From positions 93,752,365 through 93,816,364 of the forward strand of contig CM051455.1 in assembly GCA_028274465.1 (NCBI GenBank): a stretch of 64,000 nucleotides of DNA, in the 5' to 3' direction. The stretch's first letter is position 1. Every line of letters starts with the position of its first letter. The position numbers were made by a program, and so were the translations under genes. This document shows positions 21,362-32,543 of this stretch, piece by piece. The stretch comes from Plantago ovata. Lineage: Eukaryota; Streptophyta; Magnoliopsida; Lamiales; Plantaginaceae. A model generated the notes under the pieces. The model was not told where the DNA came from, searched no databases, and worked only from the letters and a program-made list of their open reading frames with translations.

Positions 21362-23445
21362 CTATCTCTTCTTTTTTCGGGTACTAGACTTCCCCTTCAT
21401 CGATCTCCTTTCCATGCCACGAACCTGTGAATAAGAAAGAATATAGGCTGCAAGACCACAGTAGTGAGTAGTAATATCAGGCGGTTCAGGTGGATCAGGT
21501 AAGGCTTTCAACACGTGTTGCTTGCCATTTACTTCAATAGTACAAGTTCTTTGGTAGATGTCCATCACGGAGCGTAGTTTAGTCAAGAATGTTTGCCCTA
21601 AGAGTATGACATCCCCCGTCCCAGGTGCAGATGCCGGCATAACTACGAAATTGGTGTATATTGATGCTTCACCAATCTTGACCAACACGTTTTTCACAAC
21701 GCCCTCGGGTCTCATAAAGGATCCATCCGCCAGACGCACAATAGCCCTTTGCTCAGATAGTTTTCCAAGGTTGCTCTTTTCAAACACGTTCAAAGGGATT
21801 ATGTTTGAGTAGGATCCCGTGTCTAGTGTGGCACGGACATCTTCAAGCTCGCCAATCCCTACCTTAACATCGAAACTTTTAGGGAGTGGTTCAGGATCCT
21901 CTTGCTCCTCATCACTTGCGTCAGAACCAAGGTCCTCCTCTTCTTCCTCAGCCTGTAGAAGTTATTCCTTCATGCAACACTCGCACCTAACGGCCTTCCT
22001 GAGGGTGATTTCGTCAGGTACATCACCAGTCAATTTCGACTTTACAGTGTTGCTAGGCAGTTTGCCTTGTTCTCTACTTGCTCCTCGATCGATCAACTCT
22101 TGCAACTTTTGATGGGCAAGCCTAGTGCTCTCTTCCAACCTGTCGAGCCTTGCCCTAGTCTTCTCGGAGTCTTCTTCATAACGTTTGAGAAAACTTTGTG
22201 TGTGATCGACCATCTTTTGCAAGTTCTCCATCAGTTCAGCCGACTTCGACTTTGGTGGCTCTTTTGGAGCGGGGTTTTTGCAGTGGTCATTACCATAGTT
22301 TAGCCTACTACGGTCTTGGTTAGGTCCATAAGTTTGGTTAGCTGGTGCATATCCTTGATTGTTACGGTATCCTCTTCTCCAAAATCCACCTCGAGGATTC
22401 CTACCGTCTTGTTCGTAGCTAACTTCTTGAGTGCCAAACTCCGTAGCAAAGGCTTCTTCTTCGCCTCCTCGAGTCCAGTTGCCATCATCGTATGCCAGGT
22501 CTGATCTACACATATGAGCCCCATGCCCATAGTTCTTGCATATTCGGCATACTTCTTTCGAAACAGTTGTTCCGGTGGCGCTCTTGAGGACTTGCTTCAA
22601 TTCGTTGGTAAAGCACTCGAATTGATCCTCATTCCCCCTATACATAGGGGCTTCTTGAGTCGGTGGAGCTTCAGGTCCACTCCTCCTAACCATTGCTCTT
22701 GGGTCCTTGAACTGCGAACCCTTAGCAAGCCTTTCGAAAACAGCCCAGACGGCTTCTGCGGTTTCCTCCCAAATATTGCCTCGGCATTGGAAATCCACCA
22801 CTTGTTGGTTCTCGAAGGTTAGTCCATTGTAGAAGTGTTGGACTAGGTCGGAAAGTTCAAAACCATGGTGAGGGCACTTGTTCGTGAGATCTTGGAACCT
22901 CTCGAATGCGGTGTAGATGGTCTCATTATAGTCCTGCTTGAATCCAGTGATCTGCGCCTTAAGCGCGGTAGTCAGAGTGTGCGAGAAGTATTTCTCCATG
23001 AAAGCTGAAAAACCTTTTCCCAAGTGTCCAGCGAGCCTGCTGGAAGAGAGCTCAGCCATGACTTGGCTCTGTCGCCAAGTCCCATAGCAAAAACCTTCAT
23101 CCTCAACTCATCTGTTGTTATGTCAGCTCCGGGTCGTGGGAGTTGGTTGACGAAATCATCGATATCGTTCAAGTACCCCATCACATCTTCCCTTGATAAG
23201 CCATAGAACCTCGGAAGTTGTTGGAATGCGTGGTTCTTGATCTCCAGATCTCGGGTTGCAGACGAAAGAACTATCGCCGGTCCCCTCATACGATCCTTGG
23301 TGGGTTGAACTCATGCCTTCAGTGGTCTAGCTTCTGCCATTCTGTCGATTTCCTTGAAAAGGAGTCGCCTTCTTTGGTGGTAGACTCTATCGATCTCAGC
23401 AATTGAATTAGCAAGCGGTGTTCCTGCAGAACGTGTATTCGGCAT
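21362..23445 (-). pseudogene. gag-pro: gag-protease of A2, degraded
   Basis: The family A polyprotein starts at ATG 23445 (MPNTRSAGTPLANS). Damage: TGG to TGA in the AWVQPT stretch (about 23310), a frameshift near 23000-23050 in the gag domain, and a TAA after VRCECCMKE near 21962. The zinc knuckle CRICKNYGHGAHMC is intact. The protease part begins again in frame near 21793 (MNVFEKSNLG) with ILLGQTFL. The C-terminus ends KGKSSTRKKKR. None of the breaks alters the domain order. Confidence 0.88.
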
Positions 23446-23568
23446 ACACAATCTGAAACAGACTAGGAAAGGTGATTAGAGAGAGATTAAAAAGAAAAAC
23501 TAAAACTAATAGAATTAGGAATCTAAAGTTGTAAATAAAAACAAATTAAATAGAAAAAAGGAGTATAG

Positions 23569-23586
23569 TCCCCGGCAGCGGCGCCA
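23569..23586 (-). promoter_or_regulatory. Primer binding site of A2, tRNA-Asp
   Basis: Minus strand TGGCGCCGCTGCCGGGGA, three bases inside the 5' LTR. It has the same single mismatch to tRNA-Asp as A1. Confidence 0.85.
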
Positions 23587-23589
23587 ATT

Positions 23590-24846
23590 TGATGAACGTG
23601 TAAGATTCAGTCAAATAATATTTGTATTTAGCCAAAGGCAATCCACAACTACAACGAAAACCGTAGTGTAGTAGTAGAATGACTCGAGTGTCTTTCTCTC
23701 AGGACTATACTAGCTTTATCAAATCTAATTAAGAATATAAAACAGCAGATAGAAAGCAATAGGGGTTTTCAAGCAGATAATGGAGATTGGTGATAGTATG
23801 GTCCTTCTTAACATAATGGGTCGATAATCATGCATAAATTCCTCGGTCTTGCATAGAGATCTTTGAATCAATCTTGTGTCCTGTTGCAAGTATTAAGCAC
23901 TACGAAGATAATTTGGTCTGACTAGTCAACAACGATTGTCCTAATGTGTTCCGTAATTATTCAACACTACGAAGATAATTGGTCTGATGGTCGACTAGTG
24001 TCCATGCGTGCATAATAATCAATACAACATACGAGAATTTTGGTTGCAACTGATCAACGAAATAAAGCAATGACACGGAGTATAATGCGCGATATAGCCA
24101 TTAGCATGATTATCTTCCCTCGCTAAGAATTCACATACTACCACCAACGATAAGTTTAGCTACTCATAATAGGCACGCAATCAATAGCAATCATAGAAGA
24201 AAACATATTGAAAGAAGAATAAAATAAGTAGATAAAAACAGTAAGATACAAAGTTACCGAAGGTTGTCAATCTCCGGATGATTGCGATCCTACGCGCTCC
24301 AATCTGCTATGAAAAAGTATCCCCTAAGCTATGGAACTCCCAGGACTCGGGAAGTTCCTACCTAAAACTATAGAGAGAGGTGAGAAAGTAGGCTTGGAAA
24401 TATATGATTTTCGGAGAGAAAACTGAGCACTATATATAGGCCCGAATTTAGCCCGCGGCGGTTCGCCCCGTGACTCCGGCTGTTCGCCCCCCAGTATTTC
24501 GCGGAATTTCCGCATTTTTCGACGCGGATTTGGATTTCTTCACCTTTTCGGACTCGGTTTATGACTTCTAGTAGCCTTCTAACCTCCAGATTCGGCCCCT
24601 AGACTCCAAATCCTATCCGGAAACCTTCAGATACTCCAAATAGGTTTCTGGAACACCAATTCCTTGTAGACTTCAATATAATTGCCCCGAAATCTCCGAA
24701 TTTCAACCAAAACCTGTAAAATAAAATCTAAAGGGAAACGTGACACTATTCTAATAAAATGTACTAAAATATAGCTAAATTATCATAGAGGATAGCTAAA
24801 ATAGGTGAAAAAGACTCGAATGAAAGTGTAAAATACACATTCATCA
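23590..24846 (-). repeat. 5' LTR of A2
   Basis: It is 1257 bp and starts (minus strand) TGATGAATG. A TATA-like CTATATATAGG motif lies at about 24432-24440, next to two GGCGAACCGCC-type palindromic units (about 24450-24495). It ends at the GTGGC duplication. Confidence 0.92.
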
Positions 24847-24859
24847 GTGGCTCAGGATC

Positions 24860-26122
24860 GTTACACTTTCATTTAGGTCTTTTTCACCTATTTTAGCTAT
24901 CATCTATTTTAATTTAGCTATATTTTAGTGCATTTTATTAGAATAGTGTCACGTTTCCCTTTAGCTTTTATTTTACAGGTTTTGGTTGAAAACCGAAGAT
25001 TTCCGGACAATTATATTGAAGTTGACAAGGAATTGGTGTTCCAGAAGCCTATTTGGAGTATCTGAAGGTTTCCGGATAGGATTTGGAGTCTAGGGGTCGA
25101 ATCTGGAGGTTAGAAGGCCACTAGAAGTCAGAAACCGAGTCCGAAAAGGGCAAGAAAACCAAAAACGCGTCGAAAACGCGCAAAATCCCGAAAAAAGCTC
25201 CCGAGCGAATCGCCCGGTATGTTGGGCCCTTCGCCCCACACAAATTCGAAGCTTATATATAGTTGCTCAGTTTTTCTCTGTTTTTCATACTTTTCCAGAC
25301 CTTCTCTCTCACCTTTCTCTGTAGTTTTAGGTAGGAACTTTCCAGAGCCTGTTCTGGGGGTTCATAGATTAGGAGACACTTTTTCATAGCAGTTTGGAGC
25401 TTGTAAGATCGCGATTCTTCGGAGACTGACAACCTTCGGTAACATTGTATCTTACAGTTTTTCTACTTATTTTTATATATCTTTCAACATGTTTTCTTCT
25501 ATGATTTCTGTTTATTGCATGACAAATATGAGTAGCTAAACTTCCCGTTGGTGGTAGTATGTGAATTCTTAGCGAAGGGTTGATAATTATGCTAATGGCT
25601 ATATCGCGCATTATACTCCGTGTTATTGCTTTATTTATTTGATCTTTCAGAATCTCAATCTTCGTATTGTTGATTAATTATTGCACACAATTGGACAATA
25701 GTCTTTGACCTATCAGAATCTATATCTTCGTAGTGTTGAATAATTACGGAACACAATTGGACAATAGTGTTTGACTTATCAGAATCTATATCTTCGTAGT
25801 GTTTGATAATTACAACAGGACAATTCATTGATCAAAGATCTCCATGCAAAACCGAGGAATTTACGCATGATTATTAACCCGTTATTCTTTGAAGGACCAT
25901 ACTATCACCAATCTCCATTATCTGTTAGAAAAACCTTTGCTATACCGTCTGCTGTTTTTATATTCTAAATTAGATTCGATAAAGCTAGTTATAGTCCTTA
26001 GAGATCGACACTCGAGGTCATTCTACTGCTACACTACGGTTTTCGTTGTAGTTGTGAATTGCCTTTGGCTAAATAACAAATTTATTTGACTGATCCGGAC
26101 CCGACAAACCCGCGTTCGTCAA
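24860..26122 (+). repeat. Solo Athila-type LTR, subfamily C, 5' end missing
   Basis: It runs from TTACACTTTC, lacking about the first 15 bases, to GTTCGTCA. It has a TATA box near 25255 after GGGCGA-type palindromes, and three units of about 65 bases with ATCTTCGTAGTG at about 25640-25812. On the right it abuts copia integrase sequence directly, with no primer site, so it is a solo LTR or the 3' LTR of a lost element. On the left it abuts the last 14 bases of G1, which marks a deletion or rearrangement. Confidence 0.85.
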
Positions 26123-26738
26123 TTGTTATTGCAGCTTCTTTTAGGGTGCGATTCTTCCTTTCAGCAACACCGTTTTGTTGTGGTGTCCTTACTGAGGATA
26201 ACTGATGTTGTATGCCTTTTGAAGTGCAATACTCAGTTATGTACTGGTTCACAAACTCAATACCATGGTTTGTTCTTATGACTTTTACCTTGTCATTTTT
26301 TATGATTTCAAGCTTATTCAGCAAGTTAGGTATTTCAGTCCTTGTTTCAGACTTTTGCTTGATAAATACTACCCAAGTGAATCTTGAATAGTCATCTACC
26401 ACCACCAGACCATACTTCTTACCATCATAGCTTGTTGAAGAAGATTCAAACAAGTCCATGTGCAAGAGTTGTAAAGGTTTTGTAGTTGACGGTACTGCCT
26501 TGTTTTTAAAAGAAGATTTGGTTTGCTTTCCTTGCTGACATGCATTGCAAACACCATCCTTCTTGAAAGTAACCTTAGATAATCCAACTACAAGTGCCTT
26601 TTTAGACAGCTTATTCAGCGTCTTGAAGTTTAGGTGACTTGTTTGTTTATACCATAACCATGCTTTTTCAGCAAGGCAATCGTGATCTGAGACAAGACAT
26701 TTTTCAACGATTGCTGAGGACCAATCTACAATGTACAA
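26123..26738 (-). pseudogene. pol: Copia integrase, N-terminal part
   Basis: The pre-integrase zinc finger is present (HLNFKTLNKLSKKALV, CNACQQGKQ). The core follows, with Asp in LLHMDLFES and Glu in TPQQNGVAERKN. The second catalytic Asp is replaced by Asn (VIRTNHGIEF in place of the usual S/T-D-H/N-G). The ORF breaks at the solo LTR after TLKEAAIT. It cannot be functional. Confidence 0.9.
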
Positions 26739-26741
26739 ACC

Positions 26742-27101
26742 TCATGATCTTCTAGCAACCATAATAACCTTCTTTGTCTCAAAGTCTATAAGTTTACATT
26801 CATCACTTTTGATTTTGATGAAGTATCCTTTATCAGCGAATTGACTCATGCTGAAAAGGTTAAACTTAAGATTTTTGACATAAAGAACTCCGGAAATGGT
26901 AATGCATCCTAACTTCACGTCACCATAACCTTTTGTAGAACCAGAGCCTCGACCAGCAAACCTTATTGTTGGACCTTTAGACCACCGTCTATAGTTTATA
27001 AGGTTATTCTTGTTGCCCGTCATGTGCTTTCCACAACCACTGTCAAAGTGCCAGATTGCATTGTTTGTCTCCGTGGCTGAAGTCTGCACAATCAAGAGCA
27101 A
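26742..27101 (-). pseudogene. pol: Copia protease
   Basis: The active-site motif WHFDSGCGKHMTG and the flanking region (GYGDVKLGCITISGVLYV, NLFSMSQFADKGYFI) are those of copia proteases. It ends in TGA at 26742-26744, in the same frame as integrase, so a single change separates the two. It is in a different frame from gag. Confidence 0.88.
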
Positions 27102-27106
27102 ATAAG

Positions 27107-29525
27107 TTAATTATCTAATATTGGATGTCCATTAACATGTTCAAGAATGCATCCAGTGGAAACCCAAGTCTTAAGTTTTTCAACTTTGACTTGTTTTCTA
27201 CTTGCTGAGGAACTAGGAGGTTTTGAGCCGAAAGACTTTTGAGTCGTGCTGATCAAATCCACTTTCTGATGTGGTGTCTTGCTCAGTTGACCTTTTTGCT
27301 GAACATACTTTTCAGTAAGTTCTTTTCTAGCAAGGTTCCTTCTAGCCCTAGCGTTTTGAGTCTTGTCAGAACTCTTAGGCTTGGTTTCGTTCATCTCTTT
27401 GAAGTATCTTTGCTGACTTTGCTTATACTCATGAAAAAGTTGAGTTTGCTTGGTTTTGAAACCGAGTCCACTTTTTGGAGAATGCTGAGCTTTTGTCTCA
27501 ACAGCCTTACTTGATTCAGGTTTGTCAGCAAAGGTCTCCTGATTACTTTTAGTAATCTTGCCTTTTGACTTAACAAATTGCTTTTCAGCAACTTGTTTGG
27601 CGGAATGCTTTACAACATCCTTTTTCTTTACAGTTTGCTTTTCAGCAACCTGTTTTCCTATTAAAGTCTTGTTACTTTGAGTAGCAACAGCGGGCTTTAC
27701 GGTCGTAGGTACTTGATTGCATTTTTCAGCAACCTTCGATTGACCAATCTGATAGAGTTCTGGTTGACCACTATCAGTTGCGCGTACAAAGGTAATTGGT
27801 GATTTTTCTTTACTCAAGATTATTACGTCATCACCTTCATACGTTGCACCTAAACCTTCTTTCTGAGATGGATCTCTCAGATAAGAGTTTAGTTCAGTCA
27901 GCGTATTACTTGCATCAGCATAAGATTTGAAATTGATTTTCAACTTTTTCATTTCTTGTATTTCAGCAAGTAACTTTAGAATTGAGGACTGATATTCTTC
28001 CAATTCTATTGCCATCTGAGAATTCTTCTTTGTTGCTTCAGCAATCAACTTCTTGAGATGAAATATTTCAGCATCTTTCTTTTCTAACTCTTCTTTCAGC
28101 AATACGTACTTTTCAGTAGTTTGCTTGGTCAGAGTTTCAGCATTCTGTAGTTTCTCTTGCTGTTTGCTCAGAGTTTTCTCAAATCTTTTGATTTCTCCTT
28201 GAATTCTGTCAAGGTCAATCTCATCATCACTTTCTGAGTCATAGTCAGAGGTAAGACAGTTTTCCTGACCGGCCATGAGGCAAAATTCGTAGTTTGACAC
28301 ATCTGGATAAGCTTCCATAGCTATTCCACAAACATCCTTGCCAATCTCTATGTCAAGAGTGGCTTCTTCTTCAGTGTCTGAGCTTTCTACCTCACTGTCT
28401 TCGGAGCTGGTATCAATGCACAACGCATCGATTTTTGCTTGAAGCTTCTTCTTTTCTTCAGCAATAAAAGCCCTTTTGAACTTCTTCTTCTTTTCAGCAG
28501 ATTTACCTTTCAGCAAAGGAAAATTTGCTTTGAATTGTCCAGGCTTTTTGCAGTAAAAGCAGAGATCATTTCCAACTGCTGGTTCTTCAGAGGAATTTGC
28601 TTGCTGAGCCTGCTTGTTCAGCGAGCTAGCCTCATTCTTGTATTTATGGTAATTGTTACCAAAATGCTTTTTCAGCTTCTCTTTTGCTTGTCGCCTTTCA
28701 AGTTCCTTACTGATGAATTTCTTAATGTTTTTAACAACTAAAGCATTTTCATCAGCGGGCTCTTTATCATTCTTCTTTTCAGAAGATGACGGCTTTGCAA
28801 CAAGAGCAATGTTTTGCGATTTTTCAGCAAACACATTTTCTCTTTGCTTTGTCTCGTAGTTGACAGTAGCCAGATGAGAGAACAACTCTGTAGGTGTGAT
28901 GTTTGACATTCCTTGATTGTAGTAGAAATTCTGAGTATGGATCCATTCTTGGTTCAGATTTCTGATAATGGTTTTCACCTTCTCAGAATCTAGTAAAGAT
29001 TTCCAACTCCTAAGGCAACCATCTCACTTACTAGAGTTGTGAATCTGAAGTCCAAGTCTTCCAGTGACTCATTTGTACCTTGTTTAAAGTTCTGGAACTT
29101 TAACTTCAGCACTTCGAGGTTTTTTTCCTTGGTTTTGTCAGATCCATTACAAAGATCTTGAACCATTTTCCAAGCTTCCTTAGCAGTTTTGGCACCCCAC
29201 AGTTTGCACTGTATAGTATCCGGAGTTGATCGAATGATGATGTTTCTTGCTTGGACATCAAGATGGAATCTCTTAGCTTCGTCGGAAGTCCATTCCTCTC
29301 TTGGTTTTGGAACGGCTGCGTCAACCGGGTCTCCTAAGATAGTTTCCTTACCAGTAGGATCCGTGGTTTTTTGAGAAAGCTTCTCTCAATTTTAGTGATC
29401 TTGATAGGTCCATCATTAATGAAAGTGACCATTTCATCACTAATGGCCTCAAGATGTAACATCATGTTGTTTCACCATTTTTCATAGTTTTCCAGCTTCA
29501 GCAAGGGAGCGTCTCCTAAAGACAT
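27107..29525 (-). pseudogene. gag: Copia gag, long, with early stop and frameshift
   Basis: The likely start is ATG 29525 (MSLGDAPLLKLENYEKW), followed after 16 residues by TGA. A frameshift lies near 29350, and another before the 623-residue open part (27107-28978). The zinc knuckle is degraded: CFYCKKPGQFKANFP has Gln for His and Phe for the last Cys. A long coiled coil follows (about residues 190-350 of the open part), and a Lys/Ser-rich tail. The coding strand repeatedly uses TTGCTGAAA. Confidence 0.82.
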
Positions 29526-29622
29526 CCTGTCAGCAAAAGACTACCAAACTGATCAAGTGAGAGTGATTTGCGGAAAGCACCTAAGGGGATCTAGGTTCAG
29601 TGTTGAAGGTTAAAGAACCTCC

Positions 29623-29635
29623 AGCTCTGATACCA
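29623..29635 (-). promoter_or_regulatory. Copia primer binding site, initiator tRNA-Met
   Basis: Minus strand TGGTATCAGAGCT, two bases inside the LTR end CCAACA. It is the standard primer site of plant copia elements. Confidence 0.93.
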
Positions 29636-29749
29636 CTTGTTGGTCCCTTTAAACAACAAGAAAAGACTAGAGGGGGGGGGGGTGAATAGTCTTTCCAAAC
29701 TATCGTCGTTTAAAAGCTTTCTCAGCAAGGGCTTATTACTTTTCAGTAA

Positions 29750-31010
29750 TTTTTTTGAATGAATAGTGCAAATATATTAAACGGGAAAAGAGTACAAAGA
29801 GTATACAAAAAGCAAAGAACAACGTAAACTCACAGATGCTAACTAACCCAAACTACTAGAGAACGTAGCTCGGTTGCAACCGCGGGCCTCGTTAAGACAC
29901 AATCACGGAAAAACCCAGTGGAAAAACCCGTGACTGGGAAAAAGAGTGCCTGAGCGTTAGTGTTGCAGGAACCTATAATAGGGAAGACCAAACATGTCCC
30001 TAAATACAAGACTACAAACACTAGTTGGTGCAGTATCCCAAAAGCCATCCGTCGCCAAATTGGAGAGAGCATCCGCAACGGAATTGGCTTCCCTATAATT
30101 ATGAGAGACCTTGAACTCCATAGCGTTTAGACATGCCAGAATTTGTAGCCACTGATTTCTGTACTTCCAAGGAACCTGCAAAGAACGAGTGCTGAGCAGA
30201 TTGACAACATAGGTAGAGTCATATTCTAGCCATAAATGGTGCCATCCACGAGAAAAAGCAATCGAGATAGCATGCATAGACGCAATTAACTCAACCTCAA
30301 ATGCGAAAAGGCAGCCCACGTGACGAACAAAGCACCCTAGAACAACACCATTCGAGTCTCGAAAGACTCCCGCTGCCGTAGAGTCACCTGGCGCCCCCAT
30401 AGAGCTCCCATCTGTGTTGCATTTAACCCAACCATGGCCTGGAGGATACCAACGCACCTCAATGATATCCCGAAACCTCGTAGGCCAGCCTTTAATACGG
30501 AAAGAGTGCAAAACCTGAAGATCACTCTGAGAGTTGGACATCACTCCAAGAGAATAATAGTCCGCCTCCCCAACTAAACTCCAGATCGAAAGAAGAATAG
30601 CATGTTTGGAAATTACTATCTTCTCAAACAGAAACTGATTCCTGGCCGTCCACAAAGCCCAACAGGTGGTGATAAAAGTGAGCTTCCAAATCGACAAAAC
30701 TTCCGGGGTAAAAGTGAAGCTCATATCATATAACAAAAACTCACCAAAGCTAGAGCAACGTCTAAATGGCACCTGAAATAAATCAAAAATAGGCTGCCAA
30801 ATCATAATAACAAAAGAACAAGAAACCAAGAAATGATGGTGACAATCTAAATTAGCAAAGCAAAAGATACAAACGGAGGGGCCAATGAAACCACGAGTTT
30901 GGAGCTTCTCCCAAGTTGGAAGAGAGCCATGAACCGCTTTCCAAACCATAGTTGAACGCCTAGGAGGGATAAACGAAGACCAGATCCAAGAGCCCCACGT
31001 AGCTTCCGGA
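29750..31010 (-). mobile_element. 5'-truncated L1-like LINE
   Basis: The T-run at 29750-29756 is the poly(A) tail on the minus strand. The flanks 29717-29749 and 31011-31043 are 33-base direct copies with four mismatches, which fits a long target duplication. Only the last 420 or so codons' worth of sequence remains; the endonuclease and reverse transcriptase are missing, as expected for incomplete target-primed copying. Confidence 0.85.
29957..31010 (-). pseudogene. LINE ORF2 C-terminus: zinc-binding and RNase H domains
   Basis: The frame is open from the truncation point: WSSFIPPRRSTMVWKAVHGS and CIFCFANLDCHHHFLVSC form the RT zinc-binding region, and CNTDGSSMGAPGDSTAAGV, FEVELIASMHAI, EYDSTYVVNLL and REANSVADALSN form a plant-type RNase H with its acidic residues. 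The stop is at 29957. The ORF itself looks undamaged apart from truncation, so the insertion is younger than the copia element. Confidence 0.9.
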
Positions 31011-32543
31011 CTTTCTCAGCAAGTACTAGTTACTTTTCAGTAACTAGTTTTACTGATACTTAAAAACAGCGTGCGGAAGTCTTTGTACAATAAGTGCTTT
31101 AACAGTAAGTGATAGTTTGAGCAAGTGAGCAAGGTGACAGTGTACAGATAGATATGCTTGCTGAAAACTAAATGCAGTAAAGTAAATCACAGAAACATTT
31201 TTATAGTGGTATCTGAGAGTGGCGTAATCTCTCAACTAATCCACTTTGTCCTTTCTAGGACTAAATCCACTAAAATAAGTTTGAGGTTCCTTACAACACC
31301 TATCTAGAGCGATTCTAGAGAAACCAAAGCACACTTGCTTCGTTTCCAACCTAACTAGAGAACGAAACCTTGTTCTTCACCAAACTTGGGACTTATAATC
31401 AACAACACTATGCTTGATTAAATTCCCCCTGAATTTCACGCCTGAAAAAGGGTGTTTATCAGTTAGAGAGGTTTGGGATGAGATGACTTGATTATAACTT
31501 ATTCAGCTACAACAAGTAATCTAAGAAACAAAAGTTTGAATACTTTACAGTAAACAAGTTAGATTGTTTCTGGTGTCAAGACTTGTTCTTGTTCGAAAGA
31601 AAGAACACTTAACTAATTTCTTAGCCGTGAATGTTCTACTTCTTCACAAGTGGTTTTTACAAGTTTTAAGTCTTGGAACGGATCAATGGCAGTGAAGAGT
31701 ATAGAAGGGTTTGAGTGTTTAAGCACAAGGGAGAGTTTGATCACATTGTTGACACACTTCAACTCTTTGCCGGATGACCTCTATTTATAGTGAATCAAGG
31801 GAGTCGTTTGAAATTTCAAATTCTAAGGCTTTGTTCCTTAAGATGTCACTATCTTGCTTTTGTACTTTCAGCAACGCCCTTTATTTGTCTTCTAGTCTTC
31901 ATGTTCTTCGCGTGCTTACTTTGCATTTAATGTTCATTTGAATAAAATTAAAATATGAACGTTGGAGCGCAAATGCAAGTACTTTCAGCAAGGAGGTCAC
32001 ATATGTATTTCAGCAAGCGGTCAGTCTCAGTTTCAGCAAGCACAACCTACTTTGTCATATAGATTTTCACTTATGCAAGTTGTTGCTGAAGTTTCCACTT
32101 TCTGAGCAACATGTGCCTTTGTAGATACCATCTTCAGAAATCTTCTTTAGTCTTCGGTCTTTGAATTCTTCAAGTTTCTGAACGGTTCTAATGCTTCAAT
32201 TGTTCGTTTGTGTAAACAAAGTACATCATCAGCAAATGCTTCAATAAGTTGTTTTTCTTTTTTCAGAAAACAAGATACATCATAAGAGGAACTAAAGCAC
32301 CTAACTAGTACCTACACTAAGTCTTCAACAAACGTTCCTCTTTTACAATGTCCTTAAAATTCTGAATTCCTATGGACCTTAAGAGTACTAGTTACTGGAC
32401 TTTCCTTAATTTATCATGGTTAATTGCTCATCAAAATTACAAGTTTCCTAACAAATTTCCCCCTTTTTGATGTTAGCAATCCATGGCTAAATTAATTGTT
32501 ACCCTTTTAAAGTTTCTGATGTTGAATAAATCAGTTTGAATAA

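Larger units (their letters stand above)
18563..24846 (-). mobile_element. Pol-less LTR retrotransposon A2, lacking ORF2
   Basis: It is bounded by GTGGC at 18558-18562 and 24847-24851, with two LTRs, a tRNA-Asp primer site, a gag-protease of the family A type and the gag-linked hairpin. From there it passes directly into a 3' noncoding region of the G1 kind. It has neither pol nor ORF2, and so looks like a gag-protease-only deletion derivative. Confidence 0.92.
1..24860 (-). mobile_element. Athila-like Ty3/gypsy retrotransposon G1, split by nested insertions
   Basis: The surviving pieces are 1-2681, 15518-17367, 17649-18562 and 24847-24860. Read on the minus strand they give protease, reverse transcriptase, RNase H, integrase and a 3' noncoding region. 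Removing the three insertions with one copy of each duplication restores the pol reading frame, for example across 2681/15518 and 17367/17649. The RT motif FMDDF, the HHCC integrase finger and the lack of a chromodomain fit the Athila lineage. The 3' LTR lies left of the window. The gag end is lost at 24860, where the sequence changes abruptly to a plus-strand LTR. Confidence 0.85.
29638..32453 (-). repeat. Copia LTR, containing a LINE insertion
   Basis: On the minus strand it starts TGTTAGGAAACTTG and ends GGGACCAACA. Without the LINE it is about 1.5 kb. It has no gene. It contains many copies of TTGCTGAA and TTACTGAAA (minus strand), as does the coding part of the element. It includes a G-run of ten C on the minus strand at about 29675-29684. 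Confidence 0.85.
26123..32543 (-). mobile_element. Ty1/copia retrotransposon, possibly Sire-like, decayed
   Basis: Minus-strand order is LTR (29638-32453), initiator-Met primer site, gag, protease, pre-integrase and integrase, cut off at 26123 by the solo LTR. The long, Lys/Glu-rich gag and the LFSMSQFADKGYF stretch suggest the Sire/Maximus group, without certainty. Right of the LTR, 32454-32543 is the end of another internal region with a polypurine tract (minus strand AAAAAGGGGGAAAT). The LTR thus sits between a polypurine tract and a primer site. Confidence 0.85.
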
